NCBI RefSeq assembly: GCF_014174305.1
Contig: NZ_JABEQH010000001.1
Location: 280,602 to 344,601 of the forward strand
Direction of reading: 5' to 3'
DNA length: 64,000 bases
Source: Gluconacetobacter johannae
Lineage (GTDB): Bacteria > Pseudomonadota > Alphaproteobacteria > Acetobacterales > Acetobacteraceae
This document shows, piece by piece, positions 18,413 to 27,896 of this stretch. Made by a program: the position numbers and the translations under genes. A model generated the notes under the pieces. The model worked only from the letters and a program-made list of their open reading frames with translations, searched no databases and had not been told where the DNA came from. Numbering within the stretch: the stretch's first letter is position 1; the number at the start of each line of letters is the position of its first letter.

Positions 18413-18438
18413 GGGCCTGTGGTTGCGACCACAGGCCC
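18413..18438 (+). terminator. Hairpin after cyoD, probable terminator
   Basis: An 11-bp stem, GGGCCTGTGGT and its complement, with a TGCG loop, starting 9 bp after the cyoD stop. Only a short ATTTGT follows, so it may act with the stronger hairpin at 18479-18516. Confidence 0.6.
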
Positions 18439-18478
18439 ATTTGTCCGGGGCATTGCGGCGCCTCGGATACGGGATACG

Positions 18479-18516
18479 AAAAAAGGCCGGTGAGGATCAT
18501 CCTCACCGGCCTTTTT
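18479..18516. terminator. Bidirectional terminator between cyoD and fdxA
   Basis: AAAAAGGCCGGTGAGG pairs with its complement across an ATCAT loop (18480-18516). There is a T-run on the plus side and another on the minus side, so it can end both cyo and fdxA transcripts. Confidence 0.85.
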
Positions 18517-18591
18517 CATGTTTCTATCCCAGGCCCCAAACGGGGGCTGATCGGCGGGTAGATGACCCGCCGGTCGGAATGCGGTGTCGCC

Positions 18592-18924
18592 TCAGTCCTT
18601 ATGCGGCTCGGCCGACAGCAGATCCTTCTTGTTGGGCTTGTCCTTCCATTCCTCGGCGTCGGCCGGGGGCGTGCCCTTGCGAATGATGTTGGGCCATTTG
18701 GCGGCATAACTGGCGTTGATCTCGGCCCAGGCCGCGGCACGGTCGTCGCTGTCGGGAACGATGGCTTCCGCCGGACATTCGGGCTCGCACACGCCGCAAT
18801 CAATGCACTCGTCGGGATTGATGACGAGGAAATTGTCGCCGGCGTAGAAGCAGTCGACCGGGCACACCTCGACACAGTCCATGAATTTGCAGCGGATGCA
18901 GTTTTCGGTGACCACGTAGGTCAT
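18592..18924 (-). CDS. fdxA: Ferredoxin FdxA (7Fe, 3Fe-4S plus 4Fe-4S)
   Basis: Soluble electron carrier of 110 residues. The N-terminal half has the pattern CIRCKFMDC...CP and [11 protein letters not shown], which binds one 3Fe-4S and one 4Fe-4S cluster. The long acidic and lysine-rich C-terminal tail is typical of alphaproteobacterial FdxA. The frame begins [10 protein letters not shown] as in the family. Monocistronic by layout; the redox partner is not visible here. Confidence 0.94.
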   Translation of the reverse strand: MTYVVTENCIRCKFMDCVEVCPVDCFYAGDNFLVINPDECIDCGVCEPECPAEAIVPDSDDRAAAWAEINASYAAKWPNIIRKGTPPADAEEWKDKPNKKDLLSAEPHKD

Positions 18925-19052
18925 CGTTCGTCTCCGATCATCTGGAGGCTGGCATGAGGTTGCCAGCCTTGGGGGCCTGCGAGGGGCCGGCCATGCTGGT
19001 CCTCGCCTACAATGCGCGCAGATATGAAAGTCTTTTGACGTCGTGGCAAGTC

Positions 19053-19081
19053 AAAGACCGCGCACCACCGACGCGGTCTTT
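19053..19081 (-). terminator. Hairpin after the helicase/S4 operon, probable terminator
   Basis: AAAGACCGCG pairs with CGCGGTCTTT (10 bp), directly after the stop of the S4-domain gene on the minus strand. Only a short T stretch lies within the stem, so efficiency is uncertain. Confidence 0.55.
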
Positions 19082-19411
19082 CTATCCGGCCGCAAATGAT
19101 GGCGATGACGCCTGTTCCGGGAAGATGTCGTATAGCAGCCGGGCGGCGGTGGCCGGGCCGCGCCGGGACGCCAGGGCCACAATCCGCAGGACCATGACGC
19201 CCTGTCCGCCGGGGGCGGGCAAGGTCAGAATATCCCCCGGCCGCACCAGGGCATGGGCCTTCTCGGTGCGCTGGCGATTGATCCTTACCGCTCCGGCCTG
19301 GGCGATGCGGGCGCAATCGGGGCGGCTGCGGGCGAAACGCGCGCACCACAACCATAGATCCAGCCTCTGCGCCTCCTGGGGGGCGGCGTCCCCGTGTGCT
19401 TCGCGCCTCAC
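19082..19411 (-). CDS. S4-domain RNA-binding protein (HslR-like)
   Basis: Small protein of 109 residues with a central S4 RNA-binding fold: LDLWLWCARFARSR..., then a GAVRINRQR loop and RPGDIL. It resembles HslR (Hsp15), which recycles stalled 50S subunits carrying nascent chains. The likely start is GTG 19411, overlapping the helicase stop as GTGA, so translation is coupled. A longer frame reaching 19645 lies within the helicase gene and is rejected. Confidence 0.8.
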   Translation of the reverse strand: MRREAHGDAAPQEAQRLDLWLWCARFARSRPDCARIAQAGAVRINRQRTEKAHALVRPGDILTLPAPGGQGVMVLRIVALASRRGPATAARLLYDIFPEQASSPSFAAG

Positions 19412-22065
19412 GACGACTGACGCTTCTTCAGGGTCGCAAGGACGGCGAACGGGCCATCGGGGATGGGGGGGGCGCGTCGTCCGCTGGTCGCCCTGGGCCG
19501 GGCGACGATCGCCACCGGTATCACCTCGTCGGCCATCTCGGGTGCCCTCGCCGGGGCGGCAGACGCACGATTCTGGTGACGCTGGCGCCGCCGGGCCTCG
19601 GGGGTCGCGGCCAGCATCGGGGGGGCCGCCGGTCCATATTCGCACGCCTTCAGCGGACGGGCGGCACGGACGGGGACGTCAAGCGCCTTCAGGATGGCGG
19701 CCACGGCTTCGGGCCGGACGCCCAGGCGCGACGGCAGGCCGTCGGGCAGGGGAACCGGGCCGTTGCGTGCGCGCCAACGCAGTTCCGCCGACAATTTTTC
19801 CGCGATGTCCAGGCGCAGCCGTACCGGGCCGGCCACGATCCAGCCCATGCGGGTCAGCATCGGGTCCCGATGGGTGTCTACCGGCACGGACACCGCGCCG
19901 ACGGGCGGCAGGTCGGGAAGGGGTCGCCCCGCCCGTGCGGCCATCAGCACGGCGCGCAGTCGCATGGCGGCGGGGCGCAGCAGGCCGGGCATCAGGATCG
20001 CATGACGCCCCACCCGGATGCCCAGCGGCTTCAGCCGCCCACGCAGCACGGGGGCCACGGGGTCGCCGCCGATCGCCACCCCGCCCTGTTCCATCAGGCG
20101 ATGCACGATGCCGCGCAGTGCCGGATCGTGCTCGACCGCGGCACGGGCGGCAAACAGTGGGGCCATGATGTCCTGGACCTGCCGATCCAGCCACGCGGCC
20201 AGGCGGGCGCGGATCCTTTCGCGCTGCGCGCCGTCGAGGAAGGCATTGTCCAGCACGTCGATCCGCGGGCGCAGCAGGTCGTCGCTGCCGCGCAACCGGG
20301 CGATCGGCGCGGCGTCCCACAGCAGGCATCGCCCGTCGGGCGAGATATCGAATGCGTCGTCCCCGGCCGTGGTCAGGCTGTGCACGCGACGGGGGATTTC
20401 CGCGCGCAGCGCCCGCCGCGCGGCGCGCAGCAGCAGGCGCCGATCGGGATGGTCGTATTCCGGGTCGGGCGCCAGATCCAGCCCGGCCACCCGGCCGACC
20501 GGATGGCCCTCGACCACGACCTCGCCCTGGGTGGTGACGGCGGACAGCAGGTCGTCGCCGCCCGAGGATTCGTCCAGCCGCCGTATCAGCGAGGCAGCGC
20601 GACGGTCGACGAAACGGGCCGTCAGCCGTTCGTGCAGCGCATCCGACAACTGGTCCTCGACATCCCGGGCGCGGGCCTGCCAGTGCTCGGCATTGCGGAC
20701 CCAGTCCCGGCGTGCCGCGATATAGGAACAGACGCGGATCCCCGACAGGCGGTGCATCAGCGAATCGATATCGCCGTCGGGGCGGGCGAACGCCGCGATC
20801 TGGGATTCCATCCAGGCCGCGGGAACATGGCCGTCGCGGATGACATGGGTGAAGATGCGCGCGCACAGGCGGGTATGGGTTTCATCCCCCAGCTTCCTGA
20901 AATCGGGGATCTGGCAGGCTTCCCATAACAGCCGGGTGGCGCCGGAGGAGCGCGTCAGGCTCCGGATATCGGGGATTGCGGACAGGCTGGACAATGTCAG
21001 CAAGTCCGACGCCTCGTTGCCGGCGGTCAGCCCGTACGTCGGCGGGGGGCGGTTCAGGCTGGCCAGAAGGGCCTCGGGACTGGTGAAATCAAGCGCGCTG
21101 CTGCGCCAGAACAGGCGCTCGATCGGGTCGAACCGATGGGTTTCCACCGCCTCGGTCACCTCGTCGGGCAAGGCGGGGCAGGTGCCGGTCGTGCCGAATG
21201 TGCCGTCGCGCATGCCGCGCCCGGCGCGCCCGGCGATCTGGGCGATTTCGGCCGATGTCAGGGGCCGCGCCCGCGATCCATCGAATTTCGACAGGCCGGC
21301 GAAGGCGACATGGTTGACGTCCATGTTCAGGCCCATGCCGATGGCGTCGGTGGCGACCAGATAATCGACCTCGCGGTCCTGATAGAGGGCGACCTGCGCG
21401 TTGCGCGTGCGGGGCGACAACTGTCCCATGACCACGGCGCATCCGCCCCGGCGCCTGCGGATCAGTTCGGCGATGGCATAGACCTCGGTCGCCGAAAACG
21501 CGACGATCGCCGAGCGGGGGGGCAGGCGCGTCAGCTTGCTTGCCCCGATGTGGGCCAACTGGGAGAGCCTGGGGCGGCTTTCGATTTCCACCCCCGGGAC
21601 CAGGCGGCGCAGCAGCGGGCGGATGGTCTCGGCGCCCAGGAACATCGTCTCGACCAGGCCGCGCGCGTGCAGTAGGCGGTCGGTGAACACATGTCCGCGA
21701 TCGGGGTCGGCGCAAAGCTGGATTTCATCCACCGCGACGAATTCCGCCAGCCGGTCCAGGGGCATGGCCTCGACGGTACAGGAAAACCAGCGCGCGCCGG
21801 GCGGGATGATCTTTTCCTCGCCGGTAATCAGGGCGACGGCGCCGGCGCCCTTGGCGGCCACCATCCGTTCGTAATTCTCGCGGGCCAGCAGGCGCAGGGG
21901 GAAACCGATGACGCCGCTGGAATGGGCCAGCAGCCGCTCGATCGCCAGGTGGGTCTTGCCGGTATTGGTGGGGCCGAGAACCGCCCTGACGCGCGAGGCG
22001 ACAGCAGGGTCGGAGGCGCGGCGCGCGGCGCGAAGGGGGCCTGCCCCCGTGGGTACACCCGTCAT
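19408..22065 (-). CDS. SUV3/MgpS-type DExH RNA helicase
   Basis: 885-residue helicase related to mitochondrial SUV3 and the bacterial MgpS group. It has Walker A GPTNTGKT near residue 35, a DEIQ box, SATEVYA (motif III) and QIAGRAGRG (motif VI). A long C-terminal region rich in Arg and Ala ends with a basic tail. The role is probably RNA unwinding or turnover. The frame is open far upstream, but that part is antisense to the aminopeptidase. ATG 22065 is chosen because the helicase fold begins soon after. It overlaps the downstream S4 gene by 4 bp, and an S4 RNA-binding partner fits an RNA role (inference). Confidence 0.85.
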   Translation of the reverse strand: MTGVPTGAGPLRAARRASDPAVASRVRAVLGPTNTGKTHLAIERLLAHSSGVIGFPLRLLARENYERMVAAKGAGAVALITGEEKIIPPGARWFSCTVEAMPLDRLAEFVAVDEIQLCADPDRGHVFTDRLLHARGLVETMFLGAETIRPLLRRLVPGVEIESRPRLSQLAHIGASKLTRLPPRSAIVAFSATEVYAIAELIRRRRGGCAVVMGQLSPRTRNAQVALYQDREVDYLVATDAIGMGLNMDVNHVAFAGLSKFDGSRARPLTSAEIAQIAGRAGRGMRDGTFGTTGTCPALPDEVTEAVETHRFDPIERLFWRSSALDFTSPEALLASLNRPPPTYGLTAGNEASDLLTLSSLSAIPDIRSLTRSSGATRLLWEACQIPDFRKLGDETHTRLCARIFTHVIRDGHVPAAWMESQIAAFARPDGDIDSLMHRLSGIRVCSYIAARRDWVRNAEHWQARARDVEDQLSDALHERLTARFVDRRAASLIRRLDESSGGDDLLSAVTTQGEVVVEGHPVGRVAGLDLAPDPEYDHPDRRLLLRAARRALRAEIPRRVHSLTTAGDDAFDISPDGRCLLWDAAPIARLRGSDDLLRPRIDVLDNAFLDGAQRERIRARLAAWLDRQVQDIMAPLFAARAAVEHDPALRGIVHRLMEQGGVAIGGDPVAPVLRGRLKPLGIRVGRHAILMPGLLRPAAMRLRAVLMAARAGRPLPDLPPVGAVSVPVDTHRDPMLTRMGWIVAGPVRLRLDIAEKLSAELRWRARNGPVPLPDGLPSRLGVRPEAVAAILKALDVPVRAARPLKACEYGPAAPPMLAATPEARRRQRHQNRASAAPARAPEMADEVIPVAIVARPRATSGRRAPPIPDGPFAVLATLKKRQSS

Positions 22066-22209
22066 GTCCGTATGCTCAGATGACGCCGGGCGGAATGCAA
22101 GCAAAACCCGTGCGATTCCGTGGAATTGCCATCCCGGATGGTTGCGCCCGCGCCCGCATGGACGCAGGCTGCGCCCAAACGATGTCCAACAGGGTCGCGG
22201 AGGTTTGTC

Positions 22210-23634
22210 ATGTCCGTTGAAGGGTTCCCGTGCCTGCTGCCGGCCGGCCGGAGCAGGCGCGCACGGATGCGGACGGTGCATGTGATTCGCCAGGGCGACG
22301 GCGATGACCTGACACCCCGAATCGGCGAATCCGGGGCGGCCTTCCTGCGCGATTCCGGGTTTGGGGGACGGGCAGGGGAACTGGCCCTGGTGCCCGGCAG
22401 CAATGGCGTGGCGGCCGCGGTGCTGGGGGCCGGCGATCGCACCGATCCGTTCCTGTTCGGCGGCCTGGCCAAGGCCTTGCCGCCCGGCCCCTGGACGATC
22501 GCGCTGCCCGACGGGCTGGCGCCGGCCACCGCCGTGCTCGGCTTCTGCCTGGGCGCCTATCGGATGCCTGCCTTCGGTCGCAAGATGGAGGACGCGGCCG
22601 ATATCGCCCGCCTGGTCGTGCCCGCCGGGGGGGCTGCCGGCGCGGAGGTGGCGTGGGCCATCCGGCTGGGGCGGGATCTCATCAACACCCCGCCGAACCT
22701 GATGGGGCCGACCGAACTGGCGCGGGCCGCGCGTCGGGTCCTCGAGCCGCTGGGCGCCGAGGTCCGGATCGTGAAGGGGCGGGACCTGGCGCAGGCCTAT
22801 CCGACCATCGCCCATGTCGGGGCCGGGTCGGCCCGTGCCCCCAGGGTCGTGATGGCGCGCTGGCGCGGCACGCAGGCGGGCGACGATGCGCCGCTGCTGT
22901 CCCTGGTGGGGAAGGGGGTGTGCTTCGACACCGGCGGCTACGATATCAAGCCCGCGTCGTCGATGTTGCGTATGAAAAAGGACATGGGCGGGGCCGCGCT
23001 GATGCTGGCGCTGGCCCAGCTGATCGTGACCCGCGACCTGCCGCTGCGGCTGGAATTGCGGCTGGGCTGTGTGGAGAATAGCGTTTCGGGCGCGGCCATG
23101 CGCCCGTCGGATGTTGTAACGACACGATCCGGCCTGACGGTGGAAATCGGCAATACCGATGCCGAGGGGCGGCTGGTCCTGTGCGACCTGTTGGCCGAGG
23201 CCTGCGAGATGTCGCCCGACCTTCTGGTGGATGCCGCTACCCTGACGGGCGCCGCCCGGGTGGCGCTGGGCCCGGACCTGCCGGCGCTGTTCAGTACCGA
23301 CGACGGGGTGGCCGACATGATTCTGCAGGCCGGCCGCGCGTGTGACGACCCCCTGTGGCGGCTGCCCCTGTGGGATGGATATGGCGACTGGCTGCGGAGT
23401 CCGGTGGCGGATTTGAACAATGTGTCCGCCAAACCCATGGCCGGGGCCATCACGGCGGCACTTTTTTTGCGGAATTTCGTCAAAACAGGCGTGCGCTGGG
23501 CACATATCGACACATATGCCTGGAATGATAATTACCGTTCCGGCCGGCCGGAAGGGGGGGAAACACCCGCATTGAGGGCCTTATATGCCTCATTGTTGCG
23601 AATCCTTAATGTCGCGGACAGGCAGCAACAGTGA
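22210..23634 (+). CDS. Leucyl aminopeptidase family protein (peptidase M17)
   Basis: Cytosolic di-metal aminopeptidase of 474 residues that removes N-terminal residues from peptides. The family signature NTDAEGRL is present, as are metal and catalytic residues in KGVCFDTGGYDIKP and MKKDMGGAA. ATG 22210 is chosen for its GGAGG at 6-base spacing; the frame is open back to 22120. It resembles the shorter, substrate-broad M17 group more than classical PepA (about 500 residues). Divergent from the SUV3-like helicase gene. Confidence 0.9.
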   Translation: MSVEGFPCLLPAGRSRRARMRTVHVIRQGDGDDLTPRIGESGAAFLRDSGFGGRAGELALVPGSNGVAAAVLGAGDRTDPFLFGGLAKALPPGPWTIALPDGLAPATAVLGFCLGAYRMPAFGRKMEDAADIARLVVPAGGAAGAEVAWAIRLGRDLINTPPNLMGPTELARAARRVLEPLGAEVRIVKGRDLAQAYPTIAHVGAGSARAPRVVMARWRGTQAGDDAPLLSLVGKGVCFDTGGYDIKPASSMLRMKKDMGGAALMLALAQLIVTRDLPLRLELRLGCVENSVSGAAMRPSDVVTTRSGLTVEIGNTDAEGRLVLCDLLAEACEMSPDLLVDAATLTGAARVALGPDLPALFSTDDGVADMILQAGRACDDPLWRLPLWDGYGDWLRSPVADLNNVSAKPMAGAITAALFLRNFVKTGVRWAHIDTYAWNDNYRSGRPEGGETPALRALYASLLRILNVADRQQQ

Positions 23635-23796
23635 AGTAACGATATGGAGAACGAACTAAACCGTCTCCGGCGACTTATATGTGCCGCAATCTGAAACTAT
23701 ATAGCCGTCAGGACAGGACGACGGCGTGCCCACGGGGCGTTCCGATCTGCGACAAACCGGGCCTGTTGGTGGCCCGACAGGAAAAGGTTTTTTACA

Positions 23797-24207
23797 ATGG
23801 CACAGACTTCGACGACCTCCGACCAGCTGATTAACACGCTCCGCGATACCGTGGTGTCCATGGTGCGCCGCGACGGGCCCGATCTGTCCGCCCGTCAGCT
23901 GGGTGTCTTCCTGACCTGCTACCTGCACGAAGGCGCCCACACGGTGCGGGGGCTGGCCTCGACCCTGAACGTGTCCAAGCCCGCGATCACGCGCGCCCTG
24001 GACCGTCTGGGCGAACTGGACCTCGCGCGCCGCAAGGTCGACCCGATGGACCGCCGCTCGGTCCTGGTTCAGCGTACGCTGAAGGGGGCAGCCTATCTGC
24101 GGGAACTGCGGTCCATCATGAACGAGGCGGCCGGCGTGCCGGCCACGGGCCGCGCCACCAAGGCCGCCCGTGGCGAGGAACGCGCGCCGCGTCGCGCCGC
24201 CGGCTGA
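23797..24207 (+). CDS. MarR-family transcriptional regulator
   Basis: 136-residue winged-helix regulator. The recognition region reads VRGLASTLNVSKPAITRALDRL, followed by a wing with DPMDRRSV. It is a short MarR form with a basic C-terminal tail (GRATKAARGEERAPRR) that may add DNA contact. Targets are unknown; the neighbours (aminopeptidase, exported unknown) give no clear hint. AAAAGG precedes the ATG. Confidence 0.85.
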   Translation: MAQTSTTSDQLINTLRDTVVSMVRRDGPDLSARQLGVFLTCYLHEGAHTVRGLASTLNVSKPAITRALDRLGELDLARRKVDPMDRRSVLVQRTLKGAAYLRELRSIMNEAAGVPATGRATKAARGEERAPRRAAG

Positions 24208-24220
24208 TTGCGCCGGTATC

Positions 24221-24252
24221 GGCCATCCGTTCCCCACGCGGGACGGATGGCC
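24221..24252 (+). terminator. Hairpin after the MarR gene, possible terminator
   Basis: GGCCATCCGT pairs with ACGGATGGCC (10 bp) 13 bases after the stop. No T-run follows, so it may be only an mRNA-stabilising hairpin. Confidence 0.45.
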
Positions 24253-24358
24253 GCCGGTCCGGTCGCCTGATCGGGCCGCCTGACGAACGGGCGTGGCGTT
24301 CGCGCGTCGTCCAGGTCTGATTATCCAGGCATCCCCAAGACATCCAAGGTATATGAAC

Positions 24359-24805
24359 ATGCGACTGGCATCACGCTTGGCCGCCATGGCTATTCTTGCG
24401 ACTCCGCCTCTGGCCGCGCCCGCGCTGGCGGCCGATACGCTGGGCACCCCTTCGGGGCATATCCGGCTGGTCGCCAAATCCGCCGATGTCGGCGTCGGCT
24501 GGACGTGGGGGACCGGCACCCTGACCTATGGGCATCATAGCTACCGGTTCTCGATCAAGGGCGGGTCGATCGCGGCGGTCGGCTATTCCACGATCGAAGG
24601 AACGGGTACGGTCTACAATCTGAAGCACCTGCATGATTTCAACGGCACCTACGTTGCCGGAAGTGGCGAGGCGACGCTGGGCAGCGGGGTCGGCGGGTCG
24701 TTGCTGCATAACGGGAACGGCGTCACGATCAGCATCGACACGGTCACCAAGGGCGCGCGGCTGGCCGGCGCGGCGCAGGGACTGGAACTGACGCTGGTCA
24801 AGTAA
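24359..24805 (+). CDS. Exported protein of unknown function
   Basis: 148 residues with a clear signal peptide (MRLASRLAAMAILATPPL..., cleavage near ALAA-DT). The mature part is short, rich in Gly, Thr and aromatic residues, and has alternating beta-type patterns (VGVGWTWGTGTLTYG, GNGVTISI), suggesting a periplasmic beta-sandwich. I do not recognise a named domain. ATG 24359 has AAGG at 9 bases; ATG 24353 is also possible. It lies tail to tail with the glycosyltransferase gene. Confidence 0.7.
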   Translation: MRLASRLAAMAILATPPLAAPALAADTLGTPSGHIRLVAKSADVGVGWTWGTGTLTYGHHSYRFSIKGGSIAAVGYSTIEGTGTVYNLKHLHDFNGTYVAGSGEATLGSGVGGSLLHNGNGVTISIDTVTKGARLAGAAQGLELTLVK

Positions 24806-24823
24806 CATTCGGTGCGGACTGGC

Positions 24824-25846
24824 TCATGCCCTTCCGGGGGCGCCGCGCCGCATCCGGATAAGGACCTGCCACGTCCACAGGATCTGCGGCGGCAGGACCA
24901 GCAGCAGGGCCGGGGCGGGGCCGCACCAGCCCCGCGCCACCGCGACGGTGAGGGTCCCGCCCCATATGACGAACCCCCAATGGATCACGGTCACCAGGGC
25001 GGGGGCCATGCCCCCCCGGGTCGCCAGTTGATAGAGATGGTCGCGGTGGCTCTCGGTCAGGCGCGCCCCGGCCCGCCAGCGGCGAAACAGGGTCAGGGTG
25101 ACGTCATAGAGCAGGCCCGACATCAGAAGCGGAACGCCGCTCCAGCCCCCGAACGCCGGTGCGGTGTCGGCAAGCATCAAGCCGAAGGCGCCGATCAGCA
25201 CGCCGCAGCCCTGGCTTCCGACATCGCCCATGAAAATGCGCGCGGACGGAAAATTGAAGGGAATGAAGCCCGCGATCGCCGCCGCCAGCAACAGGGCCGG
25301 CAGGGCGACGGCGGCGGACGGCGCCACGCAGGCGATGACCAGGCAGGCAAGCATGATCGCCCCGGACGCCAGGCCGTTCAGCCCATCCATGAAATTGACC
25401 GCGTTGGTCACATAGACCAGCCACATCACCGACAGGATGATATCCCCCGCCGGGCCGGCCACCCCGGACAGGCGGGTTCCCGTCCCGACCAGGATCGCGG
25501 CGGCGGCGAACTGGGCGGCCAGCTTGATGGCGGGGCGCCACTGATACACATCGTCCAGCCACGAAACGGCGGCCAGGACGATCGTCGCCACGATCATGCC
25601 GAACGTGGCGACCGACAGGACGGGCAGGCCGTCGAGGTGCCGTGCAATCGGAACCGCCATGACAACGGCGGCGATGATGCCGAGACCTCCGCCCTTCGGG
25701 GTCGGCCGGGTATGGGAACTGCGATGGCCGGGATGATCCAGCACGTTCAGCCGGGTCGCGCCCAGGACCATCAGGGCGGCGGATGCCCAGGTGGCGACCA
25801 GGAGAATCGCGAAGGGCATGAGGGGGAGGCAGGATGGATCGTTCAT
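24824..25846 (-). CDS. Undecaprenyl-phosphate sugar-1-phosphate transferase (MraY/WecA family, GT4)
   Basis: Polytopic membrane enzyme of 340 residues that starts lipid-linked glycan synthesis by moving a (HexNAc) sugar-1-phosphate to undecaprenyl phosphate. Family motifs are visible: HTRPTPKGGG near the first loop, WLDD, NFMDGLNGL and ARIFMGDVGS. The ESHRDHLYQ loop near the C-terminus fits the WecA/WbpL type. It is divergent from the nucleotide-sugar dehydratase gene. Together they probably initiate an O-antigen- or exopolysaccharide-like glycan. Confidence 0.9.
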   Translation of the reverse strand: MNDPSCLPLMPFAILLVATWASAALMVLGATRLNVLDHPGHRSSHTRPTPKGGGLGIIAAVVMAVPIARHLDGLPVLSVATFGMIVATIVLAAVSWLDDVYQWRPAIKLAAQFAAAAILVGTGTRLSGVAGPAGDIILSVMWLVYVTNAVNFMDGLNGLASGAIMLACLVIACVAPSAAVALPALLLAAAIAGFIPFNFPSARIFMGDVGSQGCGVLIGAFGLMLADTAPAFGGWSGVPLLMSGLLYDVTLTLFRRWRAGARLTESHRDHLYQLATRGGMAPALVTVIHWGFVIWGGTLTVAVARGWCGPAPALLLVLPPQILWTWQVLIRMRRGAPGRA

Positions 25847-25886
25847 GCGTCGCGGGAGTTTGTCATGATGGCTGCTTCTAGCATGG

Positions 25887-27896
25887 ATGGGATTGGGCTA
25901 TACGGACGCGATAATGGCCTCGCAATGCCCTGACACCCGGCAGTCCGCTGACAGGCTGCGACCGGTCAACCGAATCGTCGTCAACATTCTGCTGGATGGT
26001 GTGCTCGCCGCGCTGTCGGCGCCGCTTGCGCGATGGCTGGCCGATCCGCATGGCGGTCTGCTGCACCCGTTGTGGTTTCTGGCCGGCGGGGCGATCACGC
26101 TGGTCATCAGCGGCCTGCCGTTCCGGGTTCCATTGCAATATTGGCGGTTTTCCGGCGTGGGAGACCTGCTGGGGATCGCTGGGGCGTCGATCGCCAGCGC
26201 CGTCCTGTTTGCGCTGGGTCTTCATCTGACCGGCTTTCCGATTCCCAGCCCCACATTTCCGGTCATCCATGCCCTGGTCCTGCTGGTGCTGATGGGGGGG
26301 GTGCGAATCGTCTATCGGCTGGCCCATCGCCGCCCATCCCGGTACGAGGCGTCGAGTCAGGTGATCCTGATCGGCGCGGACGTGTCCGCCGACCTGTTCA
26401 TCCGCGCCATGGAGCGCGACCCGGCCCCCCGATTCCGCGTCACCGGTATCCTGACCCAGGGCCGCCAGCAGGCGGGACGGCGCATCCACGGCATTCCGAT
26501 TCTGGGCCATGTCCAGGCGATCGACGAGATCCTTGAGCGGGTGATCGCCGATGGCGGCGCGCCCGAGCGGCTGGTCGTGACCGACACCGATTTTCGCGGC
26601 CAGAATCTGGCGGAGGTCATGCGGGTCGCCGAACGCCATGCGATCATGGTCCAGCGCACCCCGGTGCTGACCGACCTGACCCCCGCCGACCGGCTGGAAC
26701 TGCGCCCGCTGGCGATCGAGGACCTGCTCAACCGGCCACAGGTCGAGCTCGATCACATGGGCATGGCGGCGCTCCTGGGGGGCCGTACCGTCATGGTGAC
26801 GGGCGCCGGGGGGTCGATCGGTTCGGAACTCGCCCGGCAGATCGCCCAATACGCACCAGCCCGTCTGATGCTGCTGGATCATGGTGAATTCGCGTTGTGG
26901 CAGGTCGATCTGGACCTGTCGGAACGTGCGCCGAAGATCCGGCGGGAGGTGATCCTGGCCGATGTCCGCGATCGCGACCGGATCGAGCAGGTCTGCGCCC
27001 TGTACCGTCCCGAGCTGATCTTCCACGCGGCGGCGCTGAAACATGTGCCGATGGTCGAGGCCAACCCGTGCGAGGGCGTGCTGACCAATGTCGTGGGCAC
27101 GCGGATCGTCGCCGACGCGGCCGCGCGGAACGGCACCCGGGCGATGGTGATGATTTCCACCGACAAGGCGGTGAACCCGTCCAGCCTGATGGGGGCGTCC
27201 AAACGGGCGGCCGAAATGTACTGCCAGGCCCTGGATGTCGAGGCTCGCACCGGGGGGCGCGCCGATGCGATGCGCTGCGTCACGGTACGATTCGGCAATG
27301 TGCTGGGATCGACCGGATCGGTGGTGCCGCTGTTTCGCCGGCAACTGGAGCACGGTGGGCCGCTGACGGTCACCCATCCCGACATGCAACGCTATTTCAT
27401 GACGGTGCCCGAGGCGGTCGGCCTGGTTCTGCAGGCCAGCGTGCGCGGCACCATCCGCCCGCGCGAGGGCAGCGGGACCGATACGCTGCTGCGTGAGGGC
27501 GGGATCTTCGTGCTGGACATGGGCAAGCCGGTCAAGATCGTCGATCTGGCCCGCCAGATGATCCGCCTGGCGGGCCTGCGCCCCGACGAGGACGTGCCGA
27601 TCCGCTTCACCGGCCTGCGGCCGGGGGAAAAACTGTTCGAGGAACTTTTCCATGGGCGCGAGGCCCCGGTGCCCACCGACCATCCGGGCCTGAAGATGGC
27701 GACCCCGCGCATGGTGGACCGCCGTGATGTCGGCGCGGTGATCGACAGGCTGGAAGCCGCCTGCCACGGTGGCGACACCGCGCGGATCCTTGCGCTGATC
27801 GAAGGCCTCGTTCCCGAATTCGCCCATAACCCGTCAGGGGACGCGCGCGATAACCTTGCCGGGCGCACCGACGCCGAAAGGACCATGACGACATGA
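25887..27896 (+). CDS. Membrane-anchored nucleotide-sugar 4,6-dehydratase (CapD/WbpM/PglF type)
   Basis: 669-residue bifunctional-looking protein. The first ~130 residues form four membrane helices, residues ~150-270 a sensor-like Rossmann domain, and ~300-600 an extended SDR domain. NAD-binding GAGGSIGSE is followed by STDKAVNPSS and a K in GASKRAAE, the SMK-type active site of this group. It probably makes UDP-4-keto-6-deoxy-HexNAc for the next gene, an aminotransferase. ATGs at 25887 and 25914 are possible starts. The stop overlaps the next gene by 4 bp (ATGA). Confidence 0.9.
   Translation: MGLGYTDAIMASQCPDTRQSADRLRPVNRIVVNILLDGVLAALSAPLARWLADPHGGLLHPLWFLAGGAITLVISGLPFRVPLQYWRFSGVGDLLGIAGASIASAVLFALGLHLTGFPIPSPTFPVIHALVLLVLMGGVRIVYRLAHRRPSRYEASSQVILIGADVSADLFIRAMERDPAPRFRVTGILTQGRQQAGRRIHGIPILGHVQAIDEILERVIADGGAPERLVVTDTDFRGQNLAEVMRVAERHAIMVQRTPVLTDLTPADRLELRPLAIEDLLNRPQVELDHMGMAALLGGRTVMVTGAGGSIGSELARQIAQYAPARLMLLDHGEFALWQVDLDLSERAPKIRREVILADVRDRDRIEQVCALYRPELIFHAAALKHVPMVEANPCEGVLTNVVGTRIVADAAARNGTRAMVMISTDKAVNPSSLMGASKRAAEMYCQALDVEARTGGRADAMRCVTVRFGNVLGSTGSVVPLFRRQLEHGGPLTVTHPDMQRYFMTVPEAVGLVLQASVRGTIRPREGSGTDTLLREGGIFVLDMGKPVKIVDLARQMIRLAGLRPDEDVPIRFTGLRPGEKLFEELFHGREAPVPTDHPGLKMATPRMVDRRDVGAVIDRLEAACHGGDTARILALIEGLVPEFAHNPSGDARDNLAGRTDAERTMTT

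Noticed and set aside
22066..23505. N-terminal extension of the SUV3-like helicase to 1365 residues
   Set aside because: The extension is antisense to the M17 aminopeptidase and has no domain; the helicase fold begins just after ATG 22065.
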